From: Symbiodinium kawagutii
Taxonomy: Eukaryota > Sar > Dinophyceae > Suessiales > Symbiodiniaceae
Direction of reading: 5' to 3'
Length of the DNA stretch: 64,000 nt
Assembly: GCA_009767595.1 (NCBI GenBank)
Contig: VSDK01011407.1
Location: 11,271-75,270, forward strand
In this document: positions 54,251 to 64,000 of the stretch, one piece after another
Layout: each line of letters starts with the position of its first letter
How positions within the stretch are numbered: the first letter of the stretch is position 1
Notes under the pieces: generated by a model
Seen by the model: the letters and a program-made list of their open reading frames with translations, nothing else
Told to the model about the DNA's origin: nothing
Database searches by the model: none
Position numbers and translations under genes: made by a program

Positions 54251-54665
54251 GTTGCCACATAGCCGACATAGCCATTTTTTTGTATGTATCTCAATGTCAG
54301 TATGGAGGGAACCTTCTTTGGTTGCGTGTTGATACTGTATCTTTATTTATCTTCTTGTTACAGCATGCTGTCGCCTCACTCCTTTTCTCTGATGATGGCA
54401 AGCTCCTTAGTCAGTATGAAGGCATTGGTGGAAGCCGTGTTCTCTCCCATTGCTGTGATCTGTTGATTCTAGACAGCTCTTCATTGTTGTTACGTCGATA
54501 CCATCGCCCTAGTGATTGACAGAATATGCTGAGATGTCATGTTTTTGTTAGATCTCATTGCATCAGAAATTACTGAGGGTCGGCCGGCCTTGTTTTTTTT
54601 GCATGGTATCCTGACCAATCAAAAGAGGATCACTATTGTCTCCATGCTTGAAATTTATTCAAGGC

Positions 54666-56795
54666 TGACTTCTATGAAACTCAACTCAGTGTTGTTGGAT
54701 TTTCAGAAGCACTAGTTATCATTCAGTGTCTTGAGCCAGACATTTGATATGTTCTGCTTGTTATTTTCCCCCTGTCAGCCCAAGTCCAAAGTTGGAATCT
54801 TAAACCCGACCGTGATTGAAAAAGTATACTTCAACAAGGCTTGATTTTTTTTGTCAATTCTGCGTTTTCTACTTTATCGCCTTAGAATCACAGGGAACAA
54901 CACGATGTCTTTTTCTGGTAAGGGGCTTGTTGAAAGGAGTTGTAGTTGAGAAGATTGGGGCTGTGCTTTGCCATGTATAGGATATTGCCTTTTTGGGTAA
55001 GGGTCATTTCATGTCTGCATTCTGCATTCTTTGGCTTGCAATCACCTGGCTAGGCCTCCAGATTTTACGGTCAATTATGATCGCAGCGGATGTATCATCT
55101 TGGAAAATCAAAGCTGTGGCGCTGGCATTTTTGAACTTTTACCCTGAAAGGTCCATTACCATCCATTACTTCATTGCGCTCTGAATCGTTTGTTGGCTGC
55201 CAGGGTCGAAGCAGCGCTGAGGTCTCACGCCTCTGGAATTGGCGGATGCCTTGAAATGTGTGGAAGCAGTGAAAGTTCTGCAGGTGGTGGCTTCCTCAGC
55301 TCTCACACCTTGAGTTGCATGGTCTTCATTTGTTTGGCAGGCAGTAACTTATCAAACATGTTTCCCCGTTGTCAGGCGTGCAAGGTATTGTGGACAATAG
55401 ACTGCAGCATTTTATCTTTTTTTTGGTGACATTTTTGGGGAAAACAGTTTTGGTATTTTGTAGTTCGATTTCAAATTTGCATCCCTGAAATTTGTCACGC
55501 CACAAAGACAATCCAGCGCAATCAATGGTCAAGTCTGAGTTTCCTATACTTGCCCGCAAAACTTTGCACATATTTGTTTTTTGCTTTGGTTATTCTTCTT
55601 TATTGAACTATTGCAACACACATGCGGCCATGATGTTTTCCAACAGCACCCAACCCCTGCCAAATGCTGGTCCTGCAACAAGATTGGCAAACCCTCTGTT
55701 TTGATCTGTTTGTGCTTTCACTCACCTCTATGCTGGAACGACCAGACCTTTTGGGCAAAGAGCCCATGTCACGACTTGGTGTGGACATGACTCTTTTCAC
55801 AGCCGACAGGTGAGGGGTGCTTAGATTTTTTCGGCACCACCACATAGCAATACCGACCAGGGAACTGGTCCACCTTACAGACCACCCCATGGTCACCCAA
55901 CTGGTGCACAATTTCAGTGCCGTTCTGTTCCCAGAATTGGTTCACCTGACCACCTGCAACCAGGAAAATAGCAGCGCAGCTCGCGTTTGTCAGCTCATTC
56001 TAGCGATCGCTGTAGCTATAGCTGGCTGTGAAATGGAGCGGTCTCTGACTTTGCTAATACGCCCCGCCATGCGCCGCCAGCCAAAGCCATGAAGTCTACA
56101 TTTTAAGGGATCATGAATATATGCTCCGAAATAAAGCAATCTTGGAAATTTTCTTGACGAAAAGCTGTAAACATCTTTCGATTTGCATCACTTTTGTCGG
56201 TGTCCGTTCATGCCAATGGTGTTTGGAACCTCTGTGGGTGGGGATTTGGTTCAAAGTGAACTTTTTTCTGACTCGAGAATGAGCATCAGGAGGTTTAGGC
56301 GAGGTCAATTTGATGCCAAGACCGAACTTGATTTGTCGATGAAGTTATAAGATATGCGCTGGACATGTTGCCCCTCTTTCAGCGCACAACGGCCATCAAG
56401 GCCAGCTTCACATCTGAACAAGTAGAGGCGAGATTCACGCAACTTGATGGCTTTTGTGTGAAGATGTTCGCAGAATTGACAAATGAAATTGTTGTGCAGA
56501 CGCTGACTTGATCAGATCTGTCTACCTATCATGGATATCCCCTTTTGCAGTTCCATTGGAATAGTGTCGATGTTTTGATTGATTTGCAATTTCAGTACGT
56601 ACTAAACATCTCTTGACTTTTGTTTCCAATCTCACCGATTCCGTACAGTTCAATTGAACATCTCTTGTTGATTTTGATTCGCGAACTATCTCGAACTACT
56701 GGATCTTGAAATTACATTTGGAGGGGTATTTTTTTGGCAATTTTTTTAATTTTTTTTTGGCCATTTTTTTTTTTTCGGTGGCCTGGGCTCGATTC
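54666..56795. other. Stretch without a supported gene
   Basis: On the minus strand around 55.92-55.78 kb a short frame reads HQLGDHGVVCKVDQFPGRYCYVVV, which is protein-like and may be a small element remnant. Otherwise no coding or RNA signal was recognised. Confidence 0.35.
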
Positions 56796-56798
56796 CCC

Positions 56799-57215
56799 CC
56801 TGGTCCCTTGGGTTTTGGCTCGTGGCTTTCTGGCTTTTGGCTTTCTGACTTTTGGCTTTACGGCTTTTGGCTTTATAGCTTTTGGCTCGTGGCTTTCTGG
56901 CTTTTGGCTTTCTGACTTTTGGCTTTATGGCTTTCGGCTTTATAGCTTTTGGCTTTTTGGCTTTTGCCTTTTGGCTTTTTGGCTTTTGGCTTTTTGGCTT
57001 TTGGCTTTTGGTTTTTGCCTTTTTGGCTTTTGGCTTTTGGCTTTTTTGGCTTTCTGGCTTTTTGGCTTTTGGCTTTTTGGCTTTTGTTTTTTTTGGCTTT
57101 ATGGGCTTTTGTTGGCTTTTGGTTTTTTTGGCTTTATGGTTTTTTGGCTTTTGGCTTTTTTGGCTTTTGGTTTTTTTGGCTTTTGGCTTTTTGTCTTTTT
57201 GGTGTTTGGCTTTTT
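56799..57215. repeat. GGCTTTT-type simple repeat tract
   Basis: Dense imperfect repeats of TTTTGGCTTTTTGGCTTTTGG, with variants (GGCTTTATA, GGCTTTCTG). All three plus frames and the minus frame are open, giving Phe/Trp/Gly-rich or Lys-rich low-complexity translations that are artefacts. Confidence 0.95.
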
Positions 57216-57479
57216 GTTTTGTGTTCTTCAATTGTTTATATTTATTCATGATTTTATTCCTGTATTGTACTATGTGTGTACATGCTTTATCAATATCATT
57301 CATTAACTTTTATGAGTTGTTTTATTCCTATTTATTGTCATCATTTTATATTTGCAGCAATCAGATTTTTTGTTTTTTCTCTTCTTACTGATGATCGATT
57401 CAACCTCAAGTATTTTACGTTACGCTTCGGGGGGGAGGCCGCCCCCTCCCGCCTTTTTTAAGAGGCCCGCACCACGCAC

Positions 57480-57990
57480 CAAACAACAGCAACCACACAT
57501 CAACCCTGAAACCCTCAAAGCATACAGTAACTACAAAGAGCCTGAGCATAAACCATGAACCTTAAAACCAAAAACCCATAACCCCTAAAACCCCACGAGC
57601 ATAAATAGCGGTTCTGAGCCTAGAACATAAACCATAAATATAGTGTTATCACCACATCAACCCTAAAACCATGAACCTGAAATACAAATTGAAACCTGGC
57701 AACAAAACAAAACAAACCATAGACCGAACAACTTCGAAACCACAAACCACCAACCCCTAAAACCACAAATCCTAATACCATCAACCTAAAAGCCATAAAC
57801 AACCTAAGAATTTAAAAACTCAAAACCATAAACCTTCAACCCTACAACCATAGATTCCGTAGATCCTAACATCATCAACCCTACTATAAGGCTAAAACAT
57901 TAATCCTAAAACCTGAAATTACAAACCCGTAAAACCCAAAACCATCAACCCCAAAACCATTAATCTTTATTCCGCACACCTTAGTGAAAT
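57480..57990. repeat. Degenerate CCCTAAA/ACCATAAACC array
   Basis: Over about 500 bp, phrases such as AACCCTAAAACC, ACCATAAACC and CCCCTAAAACC recur every 10-20 bp. The motif resembles the plant-type telomere repeat CCCTAAA, which is also known from dinoflagellates, but no perfect tandem run is present, so it is at best an old interstitial telomere-like tract. Confidence 0.7.
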
Positions 57991-58017
57991 TAACCGCCAA
58001 AAACAACATTTATTCAA

Positions 58018-58210
58018 TTTTTTGTTACCTGACCTTCGTTTTCTGCAAAAGGGTTGCCACAGACGGTTCAAAATTGCATTTTTTCCTCGATTTTTGACAC
58101 CCGACCTTGGTTTTGTGCGAAAGGGTTGCCAAAGAAATGTCAAAATCGCAATTTTACCTCAGTTTTTGAGACCTGACCTTCGTTTCGTGCGAAAGGGTGG
58201 CAGCGGGCAC
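58018..58210. repeat. 72-bp tandem repeat, about 2.7 units
   Basis: ACCTGACCTTCGTTTTCTGC-like blocks begin at 58027, 58099 and 58171, exactly 72 bp apart, each followed by GAAAGGGTTGCCA...GTCAAAATCGCAATTTT.CCTC. Divergence is moderate. Confidence 0.85.
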
Positions 58211-59148
58211 AGGAAAAATCAATGAAAACCATGGAAAAACAAAGGAAAGCAGCCCCCAGGCAAAAAAAAAAAGAAAATAGCCAAAAAAAAACAAAAAAAA
58301 TTGCCAAAACAAATCCGCACCCATTACATTTGCATAAAACAAATCAGCAAAGCAACAGACATGCATTTGTATCTTTGATCGGCAGTAGAATGTGGCTGTC
58401 TGACAAGGAATGATCCTGACCTCATTTGGTGAAAACTCATTTTTTTCCGCATCCTAACAGCGCTGTCCGTTCCCAATCATCTTCCTGTTTTATAGCTGAG
58501 GGATGCTGAGGGACCTAGGGGCAGGCCTGATACATACAGCATTCGTTGCACAACTTCACCAGTGGATCCAGCAGGGATTGCTGGGATGTCATCCATCTCG
58601 AGTGGTTCGAGGCCCTACGCAGTCCAGTCCCATGGGCACCTTTTCAACTCCGCAATACTTGAGACCTGGGTTGTATGATTTGTCCTTTGTCTCTGGGCCT
58701 GCATTCTAGGTGGGGTCACTTCCCAGATATGATGATGTAGCTGAGCCCGTCTTCTTCTTGAAACAGACCCTTGTTTCCAGGATCCTGTGTCGCTTCACGC
58801 CCCGCGTTGAAATGTAAGAAATTGGGTTCGCTCTTCGCCTACATTTCACTGTTCCCGGTTCCGATGAAGGTTTGCGAATGGTTTGATTGACTTGATGTAC
58901 TTTCGGTTTGTGTGCGACAATGGTTTGCATCACGTTGGATTTCTGCATCAGGAAGCGCTGGAAGAACAGGAAGAGGACAGAAGCCTCGGGACAAACATTG
59001 TTTGCCCACGCTCAGGTTCTGTGGCTTTAGATGTCGACAGACTGTTTTTCCAATCTGCTACTGGTGCGGTCTTACCATTTTCCCCATTGACAACTTCATG
59101 CCTCAGACTTTATGTTCTTTGCAGATCCAAGATTATGCAATAGCGCGA
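58211..59148. other. Region upstream of the Tudor-helicase gene
   Basis: A short A-rich tract at 58258-58310. Between 58.88 and 59.12 kb two overlapping plus frames both look partly coding (one has C...C/C..C spacing), and an exon of the downstream gene may lie here, but I cannot choose between them. Confidence 0.35.
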
Positions 59149-59308
59149 GGACAGTACGCTGGATGTTTTGCACTTCTTACCCAAGCACATGCCAGCAGTG
59201 CTGGATGCTATGAACGAAATCACCTACGAAGGCCGAATCTTGCCCGATGCCCAACAGTGCTGGGTGTCATTTCCGGGCAAATTCAAAGCAGGCTGGGACA
59301 TCGCGCAG
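59149..59308 (+). CDS. Probable exon of the Tudor-helicase gene region
   Basis: Open from an AG|GACAGT acceptor-like site to CGCAG|GTGCTG donor-like site. Reads DVLHFLPKHMPAVLDAMNEI, then TYEGRILPDAQQCWVSFPGKFKAGWDIAQ. It is soluble, non-repetitive and in clear contrast to neighbouring DNA. No domain recognised. Its link to the downstream exons is by proximity only. Confidence 0.45.
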
Positions 59309-59584
59309 GTGCTGCGTATGTTTTGGTGCGTGTTTTATTGTTCGGCAGACCCACCTGAGGACAAATCAGACCAAATCAATCCAAATCATGTAAATTAAAG
59401 CAGCTGGTGCTCGTGTTTTTGATGTTTTGCGTGATTTTGGACCAAATGGTTTCCCCATGTAAATCCTAACTTTTTACACAGAACTTGCATGTGTTTGGAC
59501 CACTTTACGCCAATGTAAATCCCCAATGACCCATGCAAACTGACAGGCTGGGATTCTTTAATAGCTAAGAATCTCAACGCCAGC

Positions 59585-60092
59585 GTTGCCTGTGTCTTTC
59601 TCTGTGATGCTGAAGCTGGGCTTGGGCAACATTTGGAAGATCCGGAAGGTGGTGGAGGTTGCTATTGCAAGCGCATATACGGTAAGCGGCGCACCCCAAC
59701 AAACATCCCTTGGCACAGGAGGTTCGGGTACATCATCAACGTCAACAAGAAGAAGGAGGAATGCACCGATGCAGAAATGGCAAAACTCGAGCAAAAGCGT
59801 GCAGCGATGAAAGCGGTGCTGATTTTTGCAGATGACGATGATCAAGAGAAGAAGCGAAAGGAGGACTTAGCCAACAGGAACTGGATAGCAGCTGACAAGA
59901 CTGCAGCTTGGGGGTGTGCCTGGTACCATCATTGGTACCAGCGTGTGAAAGAGGCCGTGAACCTCGGTCAAAGGCTCAAAGTTGTGTTTTTTCCGGATGA
60001 AGTGAATCAAGGCACTGAAGCCATGGATTCCTTGGCCACTGCTGATCTGTGGAACGGCATCGGCCTTGGAACTTCGCAGAAGTGCGAAGTGG
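59585..60092 (+). CDS. Probable exon(s), lysine-rich, unrecognised
   Basis: The frame from about 59690 reads TNIPWHRRFGYIINVNKKKEEC and continues through a charged helix (AEMAKLEQKRAAMKAVLIFADDDDQEKKRK) and AWGCAWYHHWYQRVKEAVNLGQRLKVVFF to about 60090, after which composition degrades. Upstream of 59690 a different frame (MLKLGLGNIWKIRKVVEVAIASAY) is equally likely and a GTAAG donor-like site lies at the switch. No domain recognised. Confidence 0.4.
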
Positions 60093-60304
60093 CCACGCTG
60101 GAGGCACGGCCTGCGCGGATTGAACTCTCGGAGGTCTCAACACCTTTGGAATTCTCAGATTGCTGCAGCGTTTCTGATTGTTTTGTCCAACATCATGGCT
60201 TGTATCGATCTTATAGGTACCATTACAACTCCTGCCCCAAGCAAGATGCCCATAGAAAAATTCCATCACCAACTCACACTCTTTTCCACTACCAATTCCC
60301 TTAG

Positions 60305-61043
60305 CGCCAGTACCAACGTCAGCAGCGGCTCCCCCACCATCGTTTTCATAGTCGTTTTGGCCACTACAGTATCATCACAGGGATTGCCTCAGTCATCGAT
60401 ATCATCAACAAATACTCACTATATCTCCATTGAACACACCACAATCACAGCACAAGGATAACTACAATACTAAAAACTTCATCATTACTACAAATCTCAT
60501 AGCTGCCACGGCCGGGTCAGCAATGTCATGGTTGGAGCGTTGCCAATTGTGTTTTATGATCCTGATCATGTTATTGTCCACGATGATGAGGATAATGATG
60601 AATATTGAATTCTGATGAATCGTGATGTTTTTGATCATCATACCCCTCACCCATACCTCCAGCAACATGTTCACCGTTTATATTTTCACTGTTTGAATCA
60701 CCACAACATCAATGTCATTGTCACCATCATCACTGTTTTCACTGCTTTTATCTTTTCTGTGTCAGTACGTTCATGATTTTCGTTACGTTGCAAAATCATG
60801 ATTGGGTTTTCGTGTCATCATGACGATATTCATCGCCATTGTCATTCTTGTACCTGTTACGGTCACCCCTAGCAGTATAACTATGTTTTTTCCATTTTCA
60901 CTATCATCATCGTTGTCGTTTTCATTTATTTTGTCATTGTCATGTCATTATCAGTGTATACAGCTGTCATTGTTCTCACACAGTCAATCTCATTATTGAT
61001 GACGATAATCGGAGTTCGTCGTGCTTGCCATGTTGCTGAGTTG

Positions 61044-61096
<53 letters not shown>

Positions 61097-61200
61097 GTGG
61101 ATAAGTTTGTTTCACTATAATCAGCGTCGTTTTTGTTTACTTTCACGATTTCTATCCTGATCATGTCGGCTGTGAAAAACAGGGAACCCCGATGAACACC
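60305..61200. other. ATC/CAT-rich non-coding stretch
   Basis: Diffuse TCATTGTC/ATCATCA-type low complexity from about 60.5 to 61.0 kb, ending in a perfect array (next entry). No gene. Confidence 0.6.
61045..61095. repeat. (ATC)17 microsatellite
   Basis: Seventeen perfect ATC units. The poly-His (plus) and poly-Asp (minus) frames are by-products. Confidence 0.98.
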
Positions 61201-61270
61201 GCTTGCATTGTTTCTTACCCAAAAGCAAACACTTTGACGTGAGCATTTGGATAGCTGTGAGAGATCGCTC

Positions 61271-61769
61271 TATCCTACAGGAATGTGTGGCCCATGAGTT
61301 TGAGTACGAATCATATCAAATCGTGACCAATGCCGAAGCTATATTTCAATTCTTAGTCCAAACTAATCTATTCAGCAACCACATGTACAATACGGCAGCC
61401 AAAATTGGACCGAAGGTTTCAACTTCTGCAATGAATATGCGCGATTTAACAACCCAAAAGAACTTTGAGTCACTTACCACACCGAAATTGCCGGATTGCG
61501 CCACGGATCCTGCCACTCTTATGGAAGTTTTTGGGATCCGGATTCCCACTGCACACTGCCAGTCTGTTTTGAGGAAGTCGGGGGGCCTGGGGCAGCTCCG
61601 CTCAGTAACTTTGTGGTTTCTGAAAAAAAAACACCTGGATGACACATCATGTTGTCAAACTTGTGCTTATTTTGAGCTGATGAAGAAAAATAGTTCGCTG
61701 ATCAACAATTTGCTTGACGAATTGTCTTTTTGGCTATCAAGGATTGATCGATTGTTTGGAAACTGTTGA
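61271..61769 (+). CDS. Possible exon upstream of the Tudor-helicase exons
   Basis: After CCTACAG the frame ECVAHEFEYESYQIVTNAEA stays open through IFQFLVQTNLFSNHMYNTAAKIG and on to a stop at 61767-61769. The first 45 residues look protein-like; the rest is less convincing. No donor site chosen. It lies 50 bp before the acceptor of the Tudor exon. Confidence 0.3.
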
Positions 61770-61820
61770 GGGGCACATTTGTAAAACATGTGATTTTGCA
61801 CATTTTCCGTCTTGGTACAG

Positions 61821-63825
61821 GCAATGAAAAAGATAGACCACAGGTGGCAGTACGATGCTGTGGATGTCATGGAATTCTTGCAGGAGCAGTTCAAAGCAGG
61901 TGACCTAGTGGAGGCTTTGGACCCGGATTCTCAGCGATGGCGTGTGGGGCGAATCCTGCAGATTTCTCACCACGGCACGGAGAAAGATCGAAGGTTGCTG
62001 TTGGTTAAACTAGGAGATTTTAAGTTGAACATAATGTGAGTGTGGAAGTGTTTGTTTTTTATTGCTTCTTGAGCTTGTGGTGTGTTATCGTGCGAGGTTT
62101 TCATGGAGCATTCGCTGCAACTGGTCCAAGAGCAAGTTCCTCTCTGAGCATGTGAGACCTATAGAACACACAGATTGCTTTGCAACGCTCTTTGAGTCGT
62201 TAACCGATGCTCACATGAAGGAGTCTTTGGAGAGGGCAGTGAATTTGCAGCTGCAGTTCATGACAAAACATGAAGCTCGACCTCGCAACATGAAGGCTTC
62301 GATTGCTGTGAAAGTCATGCTCAAAAACATCCAAGATGCCCATGGTCTGAGAGATGGAGTTCTCAGTGGAGAACTGGACATGGTCATGCTCAATGGCACA
62401 TCAACATCCTGGGAGGTGGGCCTGGAAAAGACCAGATTCTTGGAATTCTACGAGCATCAGCTGCGTAGCCTGACGGATTTGACCGAACACCAGAGAATCG
62501 AATTCCAAAAGCTGACACAGGCACACAATGACACGCTGCACTTGTCGGCAGCTGCTGGCTCCGGGAAAACATTCCTGGCAGCGAAGTATATGCGGGATCA
62601 GCTGTTGATTACCTCAGGACTTGTATTGTTCGTGTCGCCCAACAAGGCTCTGGTTTTTTACTTCTTGCATTGGCTGATCTCTTTCGTGCGGGCGGAGTTG
62701 AAGACTCAGGGCAATGATGGGATGGACGAAGTCAAGAAAGTCTTCAACAAATTCAGGGCAACGTGTGACCCCTACAAGGAGCTCTTGAGACCAATCTGTA
62801 GGAAGAACCACATCGATTTGGTGCCAGCTGGAAATGAAGATGTCTTCCATTTGAAGGTGGTGGACGAAGCACATCAGATCTTCTCAACTGCGACTAGCCC
62901 ACATGTACAACAGCGAGTGAAGAGTTTTCAGGCCATCCGTACTCTCCTCCTTTCAGATGCCTCCCAGGCATCCACGATGGCCACGTCGTTTGACGAACAC
63001 TTTCCCAGCAGATGTAAAGTGAAGCTCTCTGAAAGCGTGCGCTGCACGCAGCGAATCATGGCTGGAGCTGCCAGCTTTCAAATTGGAGCTGATACCTCTG
63101 CAACAACGAGCTTGGGTACAGCAGGACCTCCATTGAAGACTTATTTGTTCGATTTGAAGGAGGAGCAGAATGGCATGTTAGAGTATGTGCAGCATACTAT
63201 CAAAGCACTGCAACATGTGATCGACCTCTATCCCAGTATCAGCTTGCACAATCGCATCGCATGCTTTGTTAAAGACAACACATTCCTGGAGGAATTCAAG
63301 GAACTGTTTCAAGCACAGCTGGAAAAAGACTTTGTGAAGCGGTTTGCAGTCGTATCCTGTGAGGATTTTTTGAGGTCAGCGCCTGTTCTACGAGGAGCAT
63401 CCCCACCACATGTGCGACAGAACATCGTCGTCGACACCATTTCCAATGCACGTGGCCTAGAGCTGCTGATGGTCGTCTCCATTGGCCTTGATGCTCCGAT
63501 TCACCGCGATGATGTCGATGGCATGGGCACCACAAGATGCCAATTGTACCAATCCATCACCAGAGCCCAGCTTGTGTCCATTATCATCAACCACTTCATG
63601 CCAGACGGCTGGCTTGCGTTTTTGAAGTTTTTGGTGCCAAAAAAAAAGTTCAACAAGGGCAAGGCATTTGCGGAGACGCGCATGGATGCTGCCACTCAGC
63701 TTCTTCGGGATGTTCAGAAAGATATCAAGGATGTCCCTTGGCTTGAACAGATGGCCACCATGGAACTATTCCGAAAGCTTGACCTTTGGGGCTTGGTGAT
63801 TCAGGTATCGAATCCCTATGTCTGA
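61821..63825 (+). CDS. Tudor-like domain plus superfamily-1-type helicase/NTPase
   Basis: Exon 61821-62035 (acceptor TTGGTACAG, donor GTGAGT) joins exactly in phase to exon 62097 onward (acceptor GTGCGAG|G), removing a 61-nt intron. The joint restores a Tudor/chromo-like barrel: AGDLVEALDPDSQRWRVGRI from exon 1 and FSWSIRCNW from exon 2. The helicase part has Walker A AAAGSGKTFLA (about 62550-62580), Walker B VVDEAHQ (about 62859-62880), motif III-like LLLSDASQ (about 62950) and motif VI-like YQSITRAQ (about 63550). Superfamily-1 enzymes unwind or translocate on nucleic acid using ATP; the Tudor-like part may read methylated proteins. A CAG|GTATCG site at 63804 suggests the last codons shown may be intron and that the gene may continue past the window. 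Upstream exons at 59.1-61.7 kb probably belong to it. Confidence 0.75.
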
Positions 63826-64000
63826 TCACCAACAAACTCGACTCATAACAGAAGGCTTGTGGCCGGACTTCAGACCGTTTGTTTGATGTTTTTCTATTCT
63901 TCTGTTTTCCCACTCGAAAAACAATAAGTGACGCAACTTTCAGTCCCAGGAATTGGTTTGTTACTGGCAGACTCTTACAGATTAAGAACTATCATATCAA
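63826..64000. other. 3' end of window
   Basis: A pyrimidine-rich stretch (TTTTTCTATTCTTCTGTTTTCCC) precedes CTTTCAG at about 63941, a plausible acceptor for a further exon of the helicase gene, starting TCCCAGGAATTGG. Too short to judge. Confidence 0.3.

Larger units (their letters stand above)
51721..54665 (+). repeat. Ankyrin-exon segment, copies 2 to 4
   Basis: Three successive copies of the segment also present at 28.95-30.15 kb, each with an ankyrin exon (52428, 53086, 54096) and shared flanks such as TGAGGCCAAACG and ATTGACAGAATATGCT. Spacing between exons is about 0.66 and 1.0 kb. Confidence 0.7.

Noticed and set aside
56734-57391. Long plus and minus ORFs at 56.7-57.4 kb
   Set aside because: Generated by the GGCTTTT repeat, which is stop-free in several frames at once.
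61045-61095. Histidine-rich protein
   Set aside because: Poly-His is the translation of an (ATC)n microsatellite.
1-64000. Dinoflagellate spliced-leader sequence copies
   Set aside because: I looked for CCGTAGCCATTTTGGCTCAAG and close variants by eye and found none.

Overview
The window looks like nuclear DNA from a dinoflagellate, most likely of the Symbiodiniaceae/Suessiales type. This is inferred from the exon style (introns ending AG|G, one only 61 nt long), glycine-rich TPR modules ending in CY..C/AL-type motifs, many partly decayed exon duplications, a tyrosine-recombinase retrotransposon that carries a cytosine methyltransferase, CCCTAAA-like degenerate arrays and abundant microsatellites. 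No spliced-leader copy, rRNA, tRNA or CRISPR array was seen. There is one short assembly gap of 10 N.

Layout. 1-160: hexanucleotide microsatellite. 365-5934: a decayed minus-strand superfamily-1-helicase-type gene (about 1.1-3.6 kb) lying between two copies of a 145-bp direct repeat. 5.2-6.6 kb: two satellite arrays. 7.3-11.8 kb: a second, plus-strand relative of the same helicase protein, broken by frameshifts; the two copies align across each other's breaks, so each shows where the other is damaged. 14.3-15.25 kb: a two- or three-exon gene with an ADP-ribosyltransferase-like H..Y motif pair. 16.3-18.1 kb: a dynamin-like GTPase. 18,558-24,557: an apparently intact 6,000-bp tyrosine-recombinase retrotransposon, the best-preserved element in the window. 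24.6-27 kb: mostly non-coding. 27-30.1 kb: TPR exon and ankyrin exon fragments that recur at 42-45 kb and 51.7-54.7 kb as segmental duplications. 30.28-33.06 kb: a multi-exon membrane-protein gene. 36.2-36.96 and 40.88-41.28 kb: two unrecognised but gene-like ORFs. 45-51 kb: little of note. 51.2-51.7 kb: AT-rich simple sequence. 56.8-58.2 kb: GGCTTTT tract, telomere-like degenerate array and a 72-bp tandem repeat. 59.1-63.8 kb: exons of a gene whose last two securely joined exons encode a Tudor-like domain followed by a superfamily-1-type P-loop helicase/NTPase.

The retrotransposon has the A1-body-B1-A2-B2 'split direct repeat' plan known from PAT/Ngaro-type elements. All repeats are identical between copies, and the ORFs are open: a small two-helix membrane protein, a Gag-like protein, RT-RNase H-tyrosine recombinase, and a C5-cytosine methyltransferase reached in another reading frame that stays open in parallel with the recombinase for about 1.3 kb. 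The inferred life cycle is: Gag packages the RNA, RT/RH makes a cDNA circle, YR integrates it without target duplication, and the methyltransferase may modify the cDNA or the new insert. The membrane protein has no obvious role in that scheme. All protein-family calls are from motif reading only, without database searches.
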